Part shown: one piece after another, positions 32,578 to 40,333 of the stretch | How positions within the stretch are numbered: position 1 is the first letter of the stretch | Layout of the letters: every line of letters begins with the position of its first letter | NCBI RefSeq assembly: GCF_001428335.1 | Contig: NZ_LMSG01000005.1 | Coordinates: 21,014 to 85,013 of the forward strand | DNA from: Arthrobacter sp. Soil762 | GTDB lineage: Bacteria > Actinomycetota > Actinomycetes > Actinomycetales > Micrococcaceae | DNA: 64,000 nucleotides | Reading direction: 5' to 3' | Position numbers and translations under genes: made by a program | Notes under the pieces: model-generated | Seen by the model: only the letters and a program-made list of their open reading frames with translations | What the model was told of the DNA's origin: nothing | Database searches by the model: none

Positions 32578-32603
32578 GGCCGGGCAAGGGCCGTAAAGCG
32601 GGC

Positions 32604-33479
32604 CTATTGCCCGCCGCGGCGGACAGACTGGGCGGTGTTGACCGTGTGGATGGCCCGCAGGAGCTTCGCCGGGAAGTAGACCGAGAAGAACACCACCATG
32701 GGTGCCTTGAGGGCCATTTTCTTGACGTTGTGCGCCTTGTACGTGCGGTCGAAGCGCGTCACGTAGTACCGGTAGTCCCGCGGTGAATCCTCGAGCCGGC
32801 GGGCGGACATCCCGGATACCATCTGGGGCCAGTACTGGACCTTGAGTTCGTGGTCGGCGAGGTGCAGGGAGAGGTCGATGTCCTCGTGCATCTCGTCCTT
32901 CTCGTCCCGGCAGGTTTCGTCCCGGATGGTTTCCCATGCCGTAGCCCGCAGGGCCATGTTGGAGCCGAACAGGAAGTGGTACTGGTGCTTGGCGAGCTTG
33001 AGCATCAGCTGGCGCATCTTGTCGTCTGCCTTGAGCCCGAACCGCCGCATCGGCATGTCGTAGTAGACCACCGGTCCGGTGGCTGCATGGACTGACGGAT
33101 CAAAAAAGGCCTTCTGGACCTGCTCCACCCAGTCCGGCTCGACAACAGAATCGGCGTCAATGCGACCCAGGACGTCGCCGGTGGCATGGTTGAGGCCAAA
33201 ATTTCGGGTGGGAATCAGGCCCTGGTCCCGGTCCTGGTTGAGCAGGATGATGGGACTTTCCGGATACTCCAGCTGCATCTGCGCCACGATGGCGGCGGTG
33301 CGGTCAGTGGAGAGGTTGTCCACCACGATGATTTCGTGGGCCGGCACCGACTGGTACACCGCAGCGATGAGACACTGCCGGATGACACTTTCCTCGTTGT
33401 AAGCCGGGATGACAATGGACACGCGCGGCAGCTGTGCTGCGTCGTTCAAGGCATCCCCAGAGGATTTATCGGCTAACAT
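32604..33479 (-). CDS. Glycosyltransferase family 2
   Basis: A GT-A fold enzyme that transfers a sugar from a nucleotide sugar to an unknown acceptor. At about residue 18 the domain opens with PRVSIVIPAYNEESVIRQCL; IIVVDNLSTDRT is the nucleotide-binding segment, GRIDADS the metal-binding DXD-type motif, and HEDIDLSLHL the ED-type catalytic segment. The C-terminal 60 residues contain one hydrophobic stretch (APMVVFFSVYFPAKLL) that may attach it to the membrane. It stands alone on the minus strand; nothing nearby identifies its product. Confidence 0.88.
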   Translation of the reverse strand: MLADKSSGDALNDAAQLPRVSIVIPAYNEESVIRQCLIAAVYQSVPAHEIIVVDNLSTDRTAAIVAQMQLEYPESPIILLNQDRDQGLIPTRNFGLNHATGDVLGRIDADSVVEPDWVEQVQKAFFDPSVHAATGPVVYYDMPMRRFGLKADDKMRQLMLKLAKHQYHFLFGSNMALRATAWETIRDETCRDEKDEMHEDIDLSLHLADHELKVQYWPQMVSGMSARRLEDSPRDYRYYVTRFDRTYKAHNVKKMALKAPMVVFFSVYFPAKLLRAIHTVNTAQSVRRGGQ

Positions 33480-33548
33480 CAGTTCAAATTTAGCACCGAT
33501 CAGGGTTCGTCCCGCCTGCGAGTGGGTCCAGCCCGGACAAACACTGGG

Positions 33549-33591
33549 AAAACACTGAAGGGGCCCCGCACAAGGCGGAGCCCCTTCAGTG
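33549..33591 (-). terminator. Minus-strand terminator of the helical membrane protein gene
   Basis: A long stem starting CACTGAAGGGG (33553) pairs with CCCCTTCAGTG (ending 33591), with one internal mismatch further in. On the minus strand it is followed by TTTT (complement of 33549-33552). Confidence 0.85.
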
Positions 33592-33615
33592 GGCGGCGCG
33601 AGGGCGCCGGAAGTG

Positions 33616-34599
33616 CTAGTTGCTGCTCTTGTCCGCGGAACCGTTCATGTTGGCCGCAATGTTCTTGATCGCGGTCTTGGCATCGGTGGACGCCTTGGCT
33701 GCTGCGTCTGCCGATTCGTCGGCGACGTGCTTGACCTTCTCGGCCGCGTCGTCCACGGTGTCCTTCGCGTCCCCGGCAACATCCTGTGCCTGGCCGGCCA
33801 CGGCGTCAGCGGCCGAAACCGTGGCGGCTGCAGCCTTGCTGGCGGCGTCCTCGGCCGTGTCCTTGGCGTCGTTCACGGTGGTGGCGGGAACCGGCGCCGG
33901 AGTTGGCGTGACAGGGGAAGGGGTCTTCCACGGGTCTTCTACCGGCTTGGAAGCCTTCCAGGCGGCGACTCCGGCGGCGACGGCCGCGGCAATGATGCCG
34001 AACACCAGCCAGCCGCGCTTCTTGGGCTTCTGCGGCTGGACGATCTGGACTCCCACAGCCTTACCGGCCTCGTGCGCGGCGGCCTTGAGCTGCGTGCCAG
34101 CCGTCTGTGCTTGTTCCTGGAGGGAATGCACTACGCCGGAATCGGCAAGCCGCTGCGCGACGGCGTCCACGTGGGACGGCGCACTTTCCAAGGTGCGGTG
34201 CACGGCGTCGGACGCGTGGCCGATCTGGTCTGAAAGGCGCGGCAGGTATTCCACCACCACGCGGTCCCGTGCGTTCTGGATCACGGGAGTGGCCTTGTCC
34301 AGGGCTTCGTACAGGCGCGGCGTGGCGACCTCAACGGCGTCGTGGATCTTCGGGGCGAGCTGGGCGAGCCCCTCCTGGATGCGCGGCGTCACTGTTGCAA
34401 CGCCGTCGGCAAGGTTGTGGGCCGCGGTCTTGAGCCCTTCCTGGATCTTGGGAGATGCGGTGTCCAGGCCATGCTGCAAGCGGGGAACTGCCCAATCCAC
34501 TGCTGCTTCCACGCGGGGGGATGCCCAGTCCTTGGCGTTCTCAACTGCGCTGTTGACTGACTGTTCAAGGTCACGGGCAATACGATCCGATTTCTTCAC
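33616..34599 (-). CDS. Helical repeat membrane protein of unknown function
   Basis: A 327-residue protein I cannot assign to a characterised family. Residues 1 to about 125 contain degenerate repeats with spaced P(R/K)-hydrophobic-Q-(E/H)-G(L) units (SPRVEAAV, VPRLQHGL, SPKIQEGL, TPRIQEGL, APKIHDAV, TPRLYEAL), suggesting amphipathic helices broken by prolines. One TM helix lies at about 198-216 (GWLVFGIIAAAVAAGVAAW) after a Lys-rich segment. The C-terminal about 90 residues are Ala/Asp/Lys-rich with LEA-like heptads. The GTG at 34599 follows GGGAGGT. It is transcribed alone, with its own terminator at 33549. Confidence 0.8.
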   Translation of the reverse strand: MKKSDRIARDLEQSVNSAVENAKDWASPRVEAAVDWAVPRLQHGLDTASPKIQEGLKTAAHNLADGVATVTPRIQEGLAQLAPKIHDAVEVATPRLYEALDKATPVIQNARDRVVVEYLPRLSDQIGHASDAVHRTLESAPSHVDAVAQRLADSGVVHSLQEQAQTAGTQLKAAAHEAGKAVGVQIVQPQKPKKRGWLVFGIIAAAVAAGVAAWKASKPVEDPWKTPSPVTPTPAPVPATTVNDAKDTAEDAASKAAAATVSAADAVAGQAQDVAGDAKDTVDDAAEKVKHVADESADAAAKASTDAKTAIKNIAANMNGSADKSSN

Positions 34600-34754
34600 A
34601 ACTACCTCCCGATTAATGTGACGGTTCTGTTGTTAGCCTACGTGCCTTGACCTGCACGGGCTATTCTTCCAGCGGATTTACGGCTGATTTCACCCAGCGC
34701 GGAACTGCCGGTCCAGCCCCGTCCGCGTTGACCTGCCGTGGAAGAATGGGCCGT

Positions 34755-35300
34755 ATGACTGCAATCGCAACTGCAAAAGCAACCATCCACACCAGCCTCG
34801 GCGACATCGTCGTTAATCTCTTCGGCAACCATGCGCCGAAGACGGTCAGGAACTTCGTTGGCCTGGCCACCGGTGAGCAGGCCTGGACCCACCCCGAGAC
34901 CGGCGAGGACAAGACGGGCACGCCGTTGTACGACGGCACCATCTTCCACCGCATCATCAAGGACTTCATGATCCAGGCCGGCGATCCGCTGGGCCGCGGC
35001 GTGGGCGGACCGGGCTACAAGTTCGACGACGAAATCCACCCCGAGCTCAGCTTCAACGCCCCCTACAAACTGGCCATGGCCAACGCCGGTATCCAGGCGG
35101 GCAAGGGCACCAACGGTTCGCAGTTCTTCATCACCACCATCCCCACCGACTGGCTGCAGGGCAAGCACAGCATCTTCGGCGAGGTTGCTGACGAGGACTC
35201 CAAGAAGGTTGTCGACGCCATCGAGGGCGTCCGCACCGGAATGGGCGACCGCCCGGTTGAGGACGTCACCATCAACAGCATCGACATCGAGCAGCTCTAA
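34755..35300 (+). CDS. ppiA: Peptidyl-prolyl cis-trans isomerase, cyclophilin type
   Basis: Catalyses cis-trans isomerisation of Xaa-Pro bonds. The 181-residue protein starts MTAIATAKATIHTSLGDI and has FHRIIKDFMIQAGDP with the catalytic Arg, GTNGSQFFIT and the KHSIFGEV loop with the substrate-contacting Phe. No signal peptide, so cytoplasmic. The frame is open to 34647, but the ATG at 34755 has GGAAGA about 9 nt upstream; an ATG at 34746 is possible. It corresponds to Rv0009 in the conserved origin order and is followed 8 nt later by the rhomboid gene. Confidence 0.95.
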   Translation: MTAIATAKATIHTSLGDIVVNLFGNHAPKTVRNFVGLATGEQAWTHPETGEDKTGTPLYDGTIFHRIIKDFMIQAGDPLGRGVGGPGYKFDDEIHPELSFNAPYKLAMANAGIQAGKGTNGSQFFITTIPTDWLQGKHSIFGEVADEDSKKVVDAIEGVRTGMGDRPVEDVTINSIDIEQL

Positions 35301-35308
35301 CCCATCAC

Positions 35309-36190
35309 ATGAGCTACGGAATTCCGGCGGCTGAGCCGTCCGCGCAGGTTCCGGTGTGCCCCAGGCACCCGGACCGGCCCTCCTATGTGCGCTGCCAGCG
35401 CTGCGGCCGCCCAGCGTGCCCGGACTGCCAGCGGGCGGCCGCCGTCGGATTCCAGTGTGTTGACTGCGTCAACGAAACAAAGCGCACGACGCCGGCGGTC
35501 AAGACTGTCTACGGCGGCGCCGTGGCAACCGGCAAACCCATAGTGACGTTTGGAATCATCGCCCTGTGCGCGGTGATGTACGTTCTGCAATGGGTGGTCC
35601 CCGGTGAGTGGATCTACCAGAACCTGGCGTTCGCGAATGTTTTTGCCACTCCCGAATTCGGTGAGTTCGAACCGTGGCGGATGCTGACGGCGGCGTTCCT
35701 GCACTCCCAGGGATTCATCCTCCACATTGTGCTGAACATGTACATGCTGTGGATTTTCGGCCAGGCACTCGAACCGCTTCTGGGCCGGGTCCGCTTCCTG
35801 GCGTTGTATCTCATCTCTGCCATCGGAGGGTCTGTCGGCTATCTCTTGCTGACCCCCGGCTACGTGCCCGGCGTGCCTCTTGCCGGAGTGGTGGGCGCCT
35901 CGGGGGCGATCTTTGGACTCTTCGGGGCGATGCTGCTGGTACAGCGACACCGCGGCGGGGATACACGGCAGCTGTGGATCCTGATCGCCATCAACGGCGT
36001 GATCGGATTTGTGGTCCCCCAGATCGCCTGGCAGGCCCACCTGGGCGGACTCGTCACAGGAGCCGTGTGCGCTGCCGTCATTGCGTACACACCCCGGGGC
36101 CCGCGGCAGCGCCTGCTGCACGCCGCCGGACTGGCCGGAGTGGTTCTCCTGCTGGCCCTGGCGAGCTGGCTCCGCGTCACGGCCGGTTGA
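35309..36190 (+). CDS. Rhomboid family intramembrane serine protease
   Basis: Cleaves transmembrane substrates within the membrane. An N-terminal zinc-binding B-box-like segment (about residues 17-55; pattern CPRHP, CQRCGRPACPDCQ, CVDC) precedes the six-helix rhomboid core. The catalytic Ser is in GASGAIFG (about residues 197-204) and the catalytic His in AHLGGL near 246; the HIVLNMYMLWIFG segment supplies the oxyanion-side His/Asn. It starts 8 nt after ppiA, so it is probably co-transcribed. A strong terminator follows at 36230. Substrates are unknown. Confidence 0.93.
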   Translation: MSYGIPAAEPSAQVPVCPRHPDRPSYVRCQRCGRPACPDCQRAAAVGFQCVDCVNETKRTTPAVKTVYGGAVATGKPIVTFGIIALCAVMYVLQWVVPGEWIYQNLAFANVFATPEFGEFEPWRMLTAAFLHSQGFILHIVLNMYMLWIFGQALEPLLGRVRFLALYLISAIGGSVGYLLLTPGYVPGVPLAGVVGASGAIFGLFGAMLLVQRHRGGDTRQLWILIAINGVIGFVVPQIAWQAHLGGLVTGAVCAAVIAYTPRGPRQRLLHAAGLAGVVLLLALASWLRVTAG

Positions 36191-36229
36191 CCGTCCGGGT
36201 CCTCAGGCCCAGCTCCAACAGACCACTTA

Positions 36230-36263
36230 GACCCCGGTGTCCCAACGGACACCGGGGTCTTTT
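36230..36263 (+). terminator. Intrinsic terminator after the rhomboid gene
   Basis: A perfect 13-bp stem (GACCCCGGTGTCC with its complement) closes a CAAC tetraloop and runs into TTTT. Confidence 0.93.
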
Positions 36264-36370
36264 CTGTGCCTGGTGAGGCCTCCGCATCGCGCTGCCCGTT
36301 CACTTGCTGCGTTGGTCCCGGCGTGCGAGCAGCCTGTGGTCCGCGTCAGGCCACGACGACGGCGCCGAAG

Positions 36371-36776
36371 TTATCCACAGTGGTTATCCACACTGTTGGT
36401 AACTTACACGGGTGTAGTTCAGGATTTCGATGTGCCCCTGCTCCCGGGTGTCCGCCATTGTGCCGGATTGGATCATCCGGTTGTCCACAATTGTGGACAA
36501 CACCTGGGGATGCGCCTGTGGTTAAGTGGAAAAACACGCCATTTGAGCCCGACCTGTGGATATCCTGGCCATTTTCCGCGCCGGGGGCCCATACGAGGGG
36601 ATCCGGCCTGCCCGTATCAACAGGGTTATTCACAGTGTTAACAACTTACAGACATGTAGTTAACCTTCGGTGTTTCCCCGACTGGGGCAGCTGAGGGGTC
36701 CGCTCGGGCCGTCCTGTGGATTGTTGTCCACAACTGTGGATAACTTGTGGGTAGTCCAGTGTTAGTAAGTGGATAA
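36371..36776. promoter_or_regulatory. Ectopic DnaA-box cluster, left part
   Basis: Perfect boxes: TTATCCACA at 36371-36379 and 36384-36392, TGTGGATAA at 36735-36743. One-mismatch boxes: 36481-36489, 36492-36500, 36555-36563, 36626-36634, 36724-36732 and 36768-36776. Otherwise this stretch between the rhomboid and AhpD-like genes (36264-36843) shows no gene. Confidence 0.7.
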
Positions 36777-36843
36777 CACGGTGTGTGCGAGGGTGTTCCT
36801 ACGCAGCATCGGACCCAACAAGCTTCCAGCCAGGAGGACCGCC

Positions 36844-37317
36844 TTGAGCGCCACCGCAACAACCCAGCACATCTACCTCGACAAGCAGCACCCCGCGGTA
36901 TGGCGCGCTCTCAACGGTCTGGGGCTGAAAGTGCGCGAAGCCGCCGACGCGGCCGGGATTGACCGCAAGACCATAGAGCTGCTCAACGTGCGGATCTCCC
37001 AGATCAACGGCTGTGCCTATTGCCTCGACATGCATGTACGGGACGCCATGGAGGCCGGGGAGAGCCAGCAGCGGCTTGCTGTCCTGCCGGCGTGGCGGGA
37101 GACAGCCTTGTTCACGGACAAGGAGCGGGCTGCCCTTGCCCTGGCAGAATGCATCACCGAACTGCCGGACCACCGGACAACCGAGCTTGAGGAAGGATAT
37201 GCGCGTCAGCACCTCAGCGCCGATGAATTTTCGGCGGTCAGCTGGCTGGTGATTACTATGAATGCCTTTAACCGGGTGTCCATCACCAGCCACCATCCGG
37301 TCCGCCGGGATCGCTGA
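36844..37317 (+). CDS. Carboxymuconolactone decarboxylase / AhpD-like protein
   Basis: A 157-residue AhpD-fold protein. The family signature at about residues 57-64 reads CAYCLDMH, the CXXC...H redox/proton-relay motif of AhpD-type alkylhydroperoxidases; KVREAADAAGIDRKTIELLNVRISQING precedes it. These proteins reduce peroxides or act as thiol-disulfide partners; the exact role here is unknown. I take the TTG at 36844, six nt after AGGAGG (36832-36837); the frame is open upstream to 36769. Unusually, DnaA boxes occur on both sides of the gene, so DnaA may influence its transcription. Confidence 0.85.
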   Translation: MSATATTQHIYLDKQHPAVWRALNGLGLKVREAADAAGIDRKTIELLNVRISQINGCAYCLDMHVRDAMEAGESQQRLAVLPAWRETALFTDKERAALALAECITELPDHRTTELEEGYARQHLSADEFSAVSWLVITMNAFNRVSITSHHPVRRDR

Positions 37318-37348
37318 CCGGGCCACTCCGTTCCGGGCAGAGTGTGAA

Positions 37349-37498
37349 TTATCCACAGCCAATCCACACTGTTAATAACTGTCCGTCCGAGCGCTTTGGA
37401 TTCGGTCCCGTGCGCCATGGCCTGAACGGGCGGCAGTCGCTTCCGGCGCCGGGAAAGTTATGCACATTGTGGATAACTTTCCCAACAGCTGTGGACAA
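37349..37498. promoter_or_regulatory. Ectopic DnaA-box cluster, right part
   Basis: Perfect TTATCCACA at 37349-37357 and TGTGGATAA at 37468-37476; TGTGGACAA at 37490-37498. The box at 37468 is one arm of a near-perfect inverted repeat (37451-37482, arms opening GGGAAAGTTAT) whose other arm is a one-mismatch box. Confidence 0.7.
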
Positions 37499-37543
37499 CA
37501 GGCCTTGGCGGAGCGTCCGGTTAGTTCCCCGCGGAGCGGCAGG

Positions 37544-38176
37544 TCAGCCGGTCCAGACGCCTGAGGATCCGCGCCGGTGGCTGTCCAGAAGATGGGTGTC
37601 CACCATGCCGATGGCTTCCATCAGCGCGAACATGGTGGTGGGGCCAACGAACGAGAATCCCTGCGTCCGCAGCGCCTTGGACAGCGCCACCGATTCCGGT
37701 GACTGCGTGGGGATCTCCGCGTGCGTGACCGGCTGCGGAGTGGCCCGGGGCTGGAACTGCCACACGAAGTCAACCAGGCCTTCCCGCTCGCGCAGCGCGA
37801 TGGTGGCCCGGGCATTGGAAATGGCGGCACGGATCTTGAGCCGGTTGCGGACGATGCCGGGATCCTGGAGCAGACGCTCAACATCCGCTTCCGTAAAAGC
37901 GGCAACAGCGTCCGGCTGGAAGGCGAGGAAAGCCTGACGGAAGGCGGGGCGCTTCCGGAGGATCGTTGCCCACGAGAGACCTGCCTGGAAGCCCTCAAGG
38001 CAGATGCGCTCGTACAGGCCTTGTTCGTCCCGGACGGGCAGGCCCCATTCGGAGTCGTAGTACTCGCGCAACAGCGGATCCACGGCGGCCCACGGCGGAC
38101 GGGCGAGGCCGTCGTCGCCCAGGACAGTTCCGTCCACACCCTCGTTTAGGGGCTGGGCGGCGGCAGCGGGAGTCAC
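37544..38176 (-). CDS. tag: DNA-3-methyladenine glycosylase I
   Basis: Removes 3-methyladenine from alkylated DNA. The 210-residue protein has the Tag-family pattern: YYDSEWGLPVRDEQGLYERICLEGFQAGLSW near residue 40 with the base-pocket Glu and Trp, and KALRTQGFSFVGPTTMFALMEAIGMVDTH near the C-terminus. The N-terminal Cys of many Tag zinc sites (MxRC start) is replaced by a longer leader, and the terminal part is short, so zinc binding may be incomplete. The GTG at 38176 is the start. crgA lies 18 nt upstream on the same strand. Confidence 0.88.
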   Translation of the reverse strand: MTPAAAAQPLNEGVDGTVLGDDGLARPPWAAVDPLLREYYDSEWGLPVRDEQGLYERICLEGFQAGLSWATILRKRPAFRQAFLAFQPDAVAAFTEADVERLLQDPGIVRNRLKIRAAISNARATIALREREGLVDFVWQFQPRATPQPVTHAEIPTQSPESVALSKALRTQGFSFVGPTTMFALMEAIGMVDTHLLDSHRRGSSGVWTG

Positions 38177-38194
38177 GCGGGTCCTGCGGTCAGG

Positions 38195-38449
38195 TCAGGA
38201 ACGCCAGCGCGTGGTCATCAGGAAGCCGATGATGGCAATGCCGAAGCCGGCCACGATGTTCCACGACTCCCACGCCTGGACAGGAAACCGGCCCTCGCTG
38301 ATGTAGAACGTGATGATCCAGAAGAGCCCGATGATCATCAGGCCGAACATCACAGGCTTGAACCAAACAGCGTTGGGCTTATACGCCTGCGCCCCGGAAG
38401 CGGGCTGCGCGGCGCTGGAAGTCTTCTTGCGAGGCTTTGACTCGGGCAC
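38195..38449 (-). CDS. crgA: Cell division protein CrgA
   Basis: An 84-residue membrane protein that in Streptomyces and Mycobacterium coordinates FtsZ and septal peptidoglycan synthesis. A basic N-terminal tail (PESKPRKKTSSA) precedes two TM helices: WFKPVMFGLMIIGLFWIITFYI and WNIVAGFGIAIIGFLMTTRW. The frame runs much further upstream, but the GTG at 38449 has AAGGAGAG just before it and gives the family length. Its position near ppiA, the sortase, trpG/pabA and pknB matches Rv0011c in M. tuberculosis. Confidence 0.93.
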   Translation of the reverse strand: MPESKPRKKTSSAAQPASGAQAYKPNAVWFKPVMFGLMIIGLFWIITFYISEGRFPVQAWESWNIVAGFGIAIIGFLMTTRWRS

Positions 38450-38623
38450 GTGCTCTCCTTGGCGGACTGGAGCAAGCTCGGCGCCGCGGGCTTGATATCC
38501 TGCAAGAAGGAAGTTGCCAGCGGTCTGCGCGATCTTGGTCAAATCTGGATTCTTACTAGCAGCCAATTCTAGCCGTAGTTCAGGGCATTCAAACGCCCAC
38601 GCGGCCACCCCGGAGGAGAACGC

Positions 38624-39424
38624 GTGGTAGTGCAGGAGAAGGCGAGGCGCGCCGCTACGCGGCCCGCCCGTGCGGCGCCCGCCCGCGCTTCCATTCTGCG
38701 TGGCACAGTGCAGGTGCTCGGCGAGCTGCTCATCACAGCCGGCATTATCCTCCTGCTTTTTGTGGGCTGGCAGCTGTGGTGGACCAACATCGAATCCGAC
38801 GCCAAGCAGAGCGCGGTCATCAAGGAGTTCGCCCAGGGGCTGGGCGGCGCGATGCCTGCAAGCCCGAAACCGGATCCATCGGCAGCGCCCGTGGATTACG
38901 GCACCCCGGCCGTTGCCGCGGCACCAGTCCATGCCGGCACCATCGGCATCATGTATATCCCCCGCTTTGGCCCCAACTACACGCGACCCATCGTGCAGGG
39001 AACCACCGGGGATGTCCTGGATACGCTGGGGCTTGGCCATTACGCCAACACCGCCATGCCCGGCGCCGTCGGGAACTTCGCGGTGGCCGGCCACAGGCAG
39101 ACCCACGGTGCCGTCCTGGACAATATCCACACCCTTGTCCCGGGGGACAAAATCTACGTCCAGACCAAGGACGGCTACTACATCTATGTCTTCCGCAACA
39201 ACCAGATTGTGATGCCGTCCCGGACCGATGTCCTGGAGCCGGCCCCCACCCGCCCCGGCGTCACTCCCACCGAAAGCTTCCTCACCATGACCAGTTGCAA
39301 TCCGCGCTTCGGCGCCGAGGAACGCATCATCGCGTACGCGCTGCTGGACAGCTGGCAGCCTGCCTCGGCGGGCCCGCCGGCCGAGATCGCCGCCCAGGTG
39401 GCCGCAGCCGTGAGAGGAAACTGA
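38624..39424 (+). CDS. Class E sortase
   Basis: Membrane-anchored transpeptidase that attaches surface proteins to peptidoglycan; class E enzymes of high-GC Gram-positives are known to prefer LAXTG-type signals. A basic N-terminus, one TM helix at about residues 29-52 (VLGELLITAGIILLLFVGWQ), then the beta-barrel domain with catalytic His in VAGHRQTHG (about 155-163), Cys in TMTSCNPRFG (about 224-233) and an Arg just after it. The GTG at 38624 follows GGAGGAG. The next small gene starts 2 nt after the stop. No substrate protein is visible in this window. Confidence 0.93.
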   Translation: MVVQEKARRAATRPARAAPARASILRGTVQVLGELLITAGIILLLFVGWQLWWTNIESDAKQSAVIKEFAQGLGGAMPASPKPDPSAAPVDYGTPAVAAAPVHAGTIGIMYIPRFGPNYTRPIVQGTTGDVLDTLGLGHYANTAMPGAVGNFAVAGHRQTHGAVLDNIHTLVPGDKIYVQTKDGYYIYVFRNNQIVMPSRTDVLEPAPTRPGVTPTESFLTMTSCNPRFGAEERIIAYALLDSWQPASAGPPAEIAAQVAAAVRGN

Positions 39425-39426
39425 GT

Positions 39427-39597
39427 ATGTACGGCTGGATTTTCCGCCACCTGCCGGGCCCCCTCTGGCTGCGGATCCTCACGTCGCTGGTGCTCGTCGC
39501 CGGCGCACTGATCCTGATGGTTCAGTTCCTGTTCCCATGGATGTCCGGTTTCACCGCATTCACCGACTCAACGATTGGTTCTGCAAGCCAGCCATGA
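39427..39597 (+). CDS. Small conserved membrane protein between sortase and pabA
   Basis: A 56-residue protein read from the ATG at 39427: MYGWIFRHLPGPLWLRIL, then one TM helix (TSLVLVAGALILMVQFLFPW) and a short polar tail. It is tightly packed: its start is 2 nt after the sortase stop and its stop overlaps the next ATG (ATGA), which argues strongly that it is translated. Function is unknown. A role with the sortase or with division proteins is only a suggestion from position. Confidence 0.82.
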   Translation: MYGWIFRHLPGPLWLRILTSLVLVAGALILMVQFLFPWMSGFTAFTDSTIGSASQP

Positions 39598-40235
39598 CCA
39601 CAACCAAAATCCTGGTCGTAGACAACTACGACAGCTTCGTTTACACCTTGGTGGGCTACCTCCAGGAACTCGGCGCCGAGACCACCGTTGTCCGCAACGA
39701 CGACGTGACCCTCGCTGAGGCCATCGAGATGGCACAAACGCGCGACGGCGTCCTCATCTCACCCGGTCCGGGAAACCCCGCCGAGGCGGGCGTGTGCATT
39801 GAGCTGATCAAGTGGTGCGGGGCGAACAACAAGCCGATGTTCGGTGTGTGCCTGGGCCATCAGGCCCTGGCCGAAGCCTATGGCGGCACAGTTACCCACG
39901 CGCCGGAGCTGATGCACGGCAAGACCTCGCTGGTGGAACACAACGGCACCAGCGTCTTTGCCGGGCTCCCCTCCCCCGTGACAGCGACGCGCTACCACTC
40001 GCTGGCAGCCGTAAGGGACACCATCCCCGACGTCCTGGAGATCACCGCCGAGACCGCCACCGGCGTCGTGATGGGCCTGCAGCACCGCACTGCACCGCTG
40101 TGCGGGGTGCAGTTCCACCCGGAGTCGGTCCTGACCGAAGGCGGCTACCAGATGCTGGGCAACTGGCTCGAGTCCCTGGGAATGGCGGGAGCCGCCGCCC
40201 GTGCCGCCACGCTGAGCCCGCTTATCCAGCACTGA
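39594..40235 (+). CDS. pabA: Aminodeoxychorismate/anthranilate synthase component II (glutamine amidotransferase)
   Basis: Class I glutamine amidotransferase that supplies ammonia to chorismate-using synthases. It has the start ILVVDNYDSFVYTLVGYL, the oxyanion loop SPGPGNP, the nucleophile Cys in GVCLGHQA (about residue 83), and the His/Glu of the triad in FHPESVLT near 171-178; 213 residues. No pabB or trpE is adjacent, so folate or tryptophan use cannot be settled; the homolog at this place in M. tuberculosis is called trpG. The ATG overlaps the preceding stop. Confidence 0.92.
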   Translation: MTTTKILVVDNYDSFVYTLVGYLQELGAETTVVRNDDVTLAEAIEMAQTRDGVLISPGPGNPAEAGVCIELIKWCGANNKPMFGVCLGHQALAEAYGGTVTHAPELMHGKTSLVEHNGTSVFAGLPSPVTATRYHSLAAVRDTIPDVLEITAETATGVVMGLQHRTAPLCGVQFHPESVLTEGGYQMLGNWLESLGMAGAAARAATLSPLIQH

Positions 40236-40249
40236 CCGGCACACACGAA

Positions 40250-40312
40250 CAACGCGGGGTCACTTCGCGCCCATGTTCCCCTTCGGGATGGGCGCGAAGT
40301 GACCCCGCGTTG
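40250..40312. terminator. Bidirectional 25-bp hairpin between pabA and pknB
   Basis: A perfect 25-bp inverted repeat (40250-40274 with 40288-40312), arms opening CAACGCGGGGTCACTTCGCG, loop 13 nt containing CCCCTTCGGG. It sits between converging genes, so it probably terminates both. Confidence 0.85.
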
Positions 40313-40333
40313 CTTTAGGGAGCGGGTGGAGGC

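Noticed and set aside
36191..36843. Possible second origin of replication at the DnaA-box cluster
   Set aside because: No AT-rich unwinding stretch beside the boxes, and a standard oriC exists between dnaA and dnaN. Titration or regulation is the better reading.
38195..39130. A 311-residue version of CrgA
   Set aside because: The extension is antisense to the sortase gene. The GTG at 38449 with AAGGAGAG gives the normal CrgA length.
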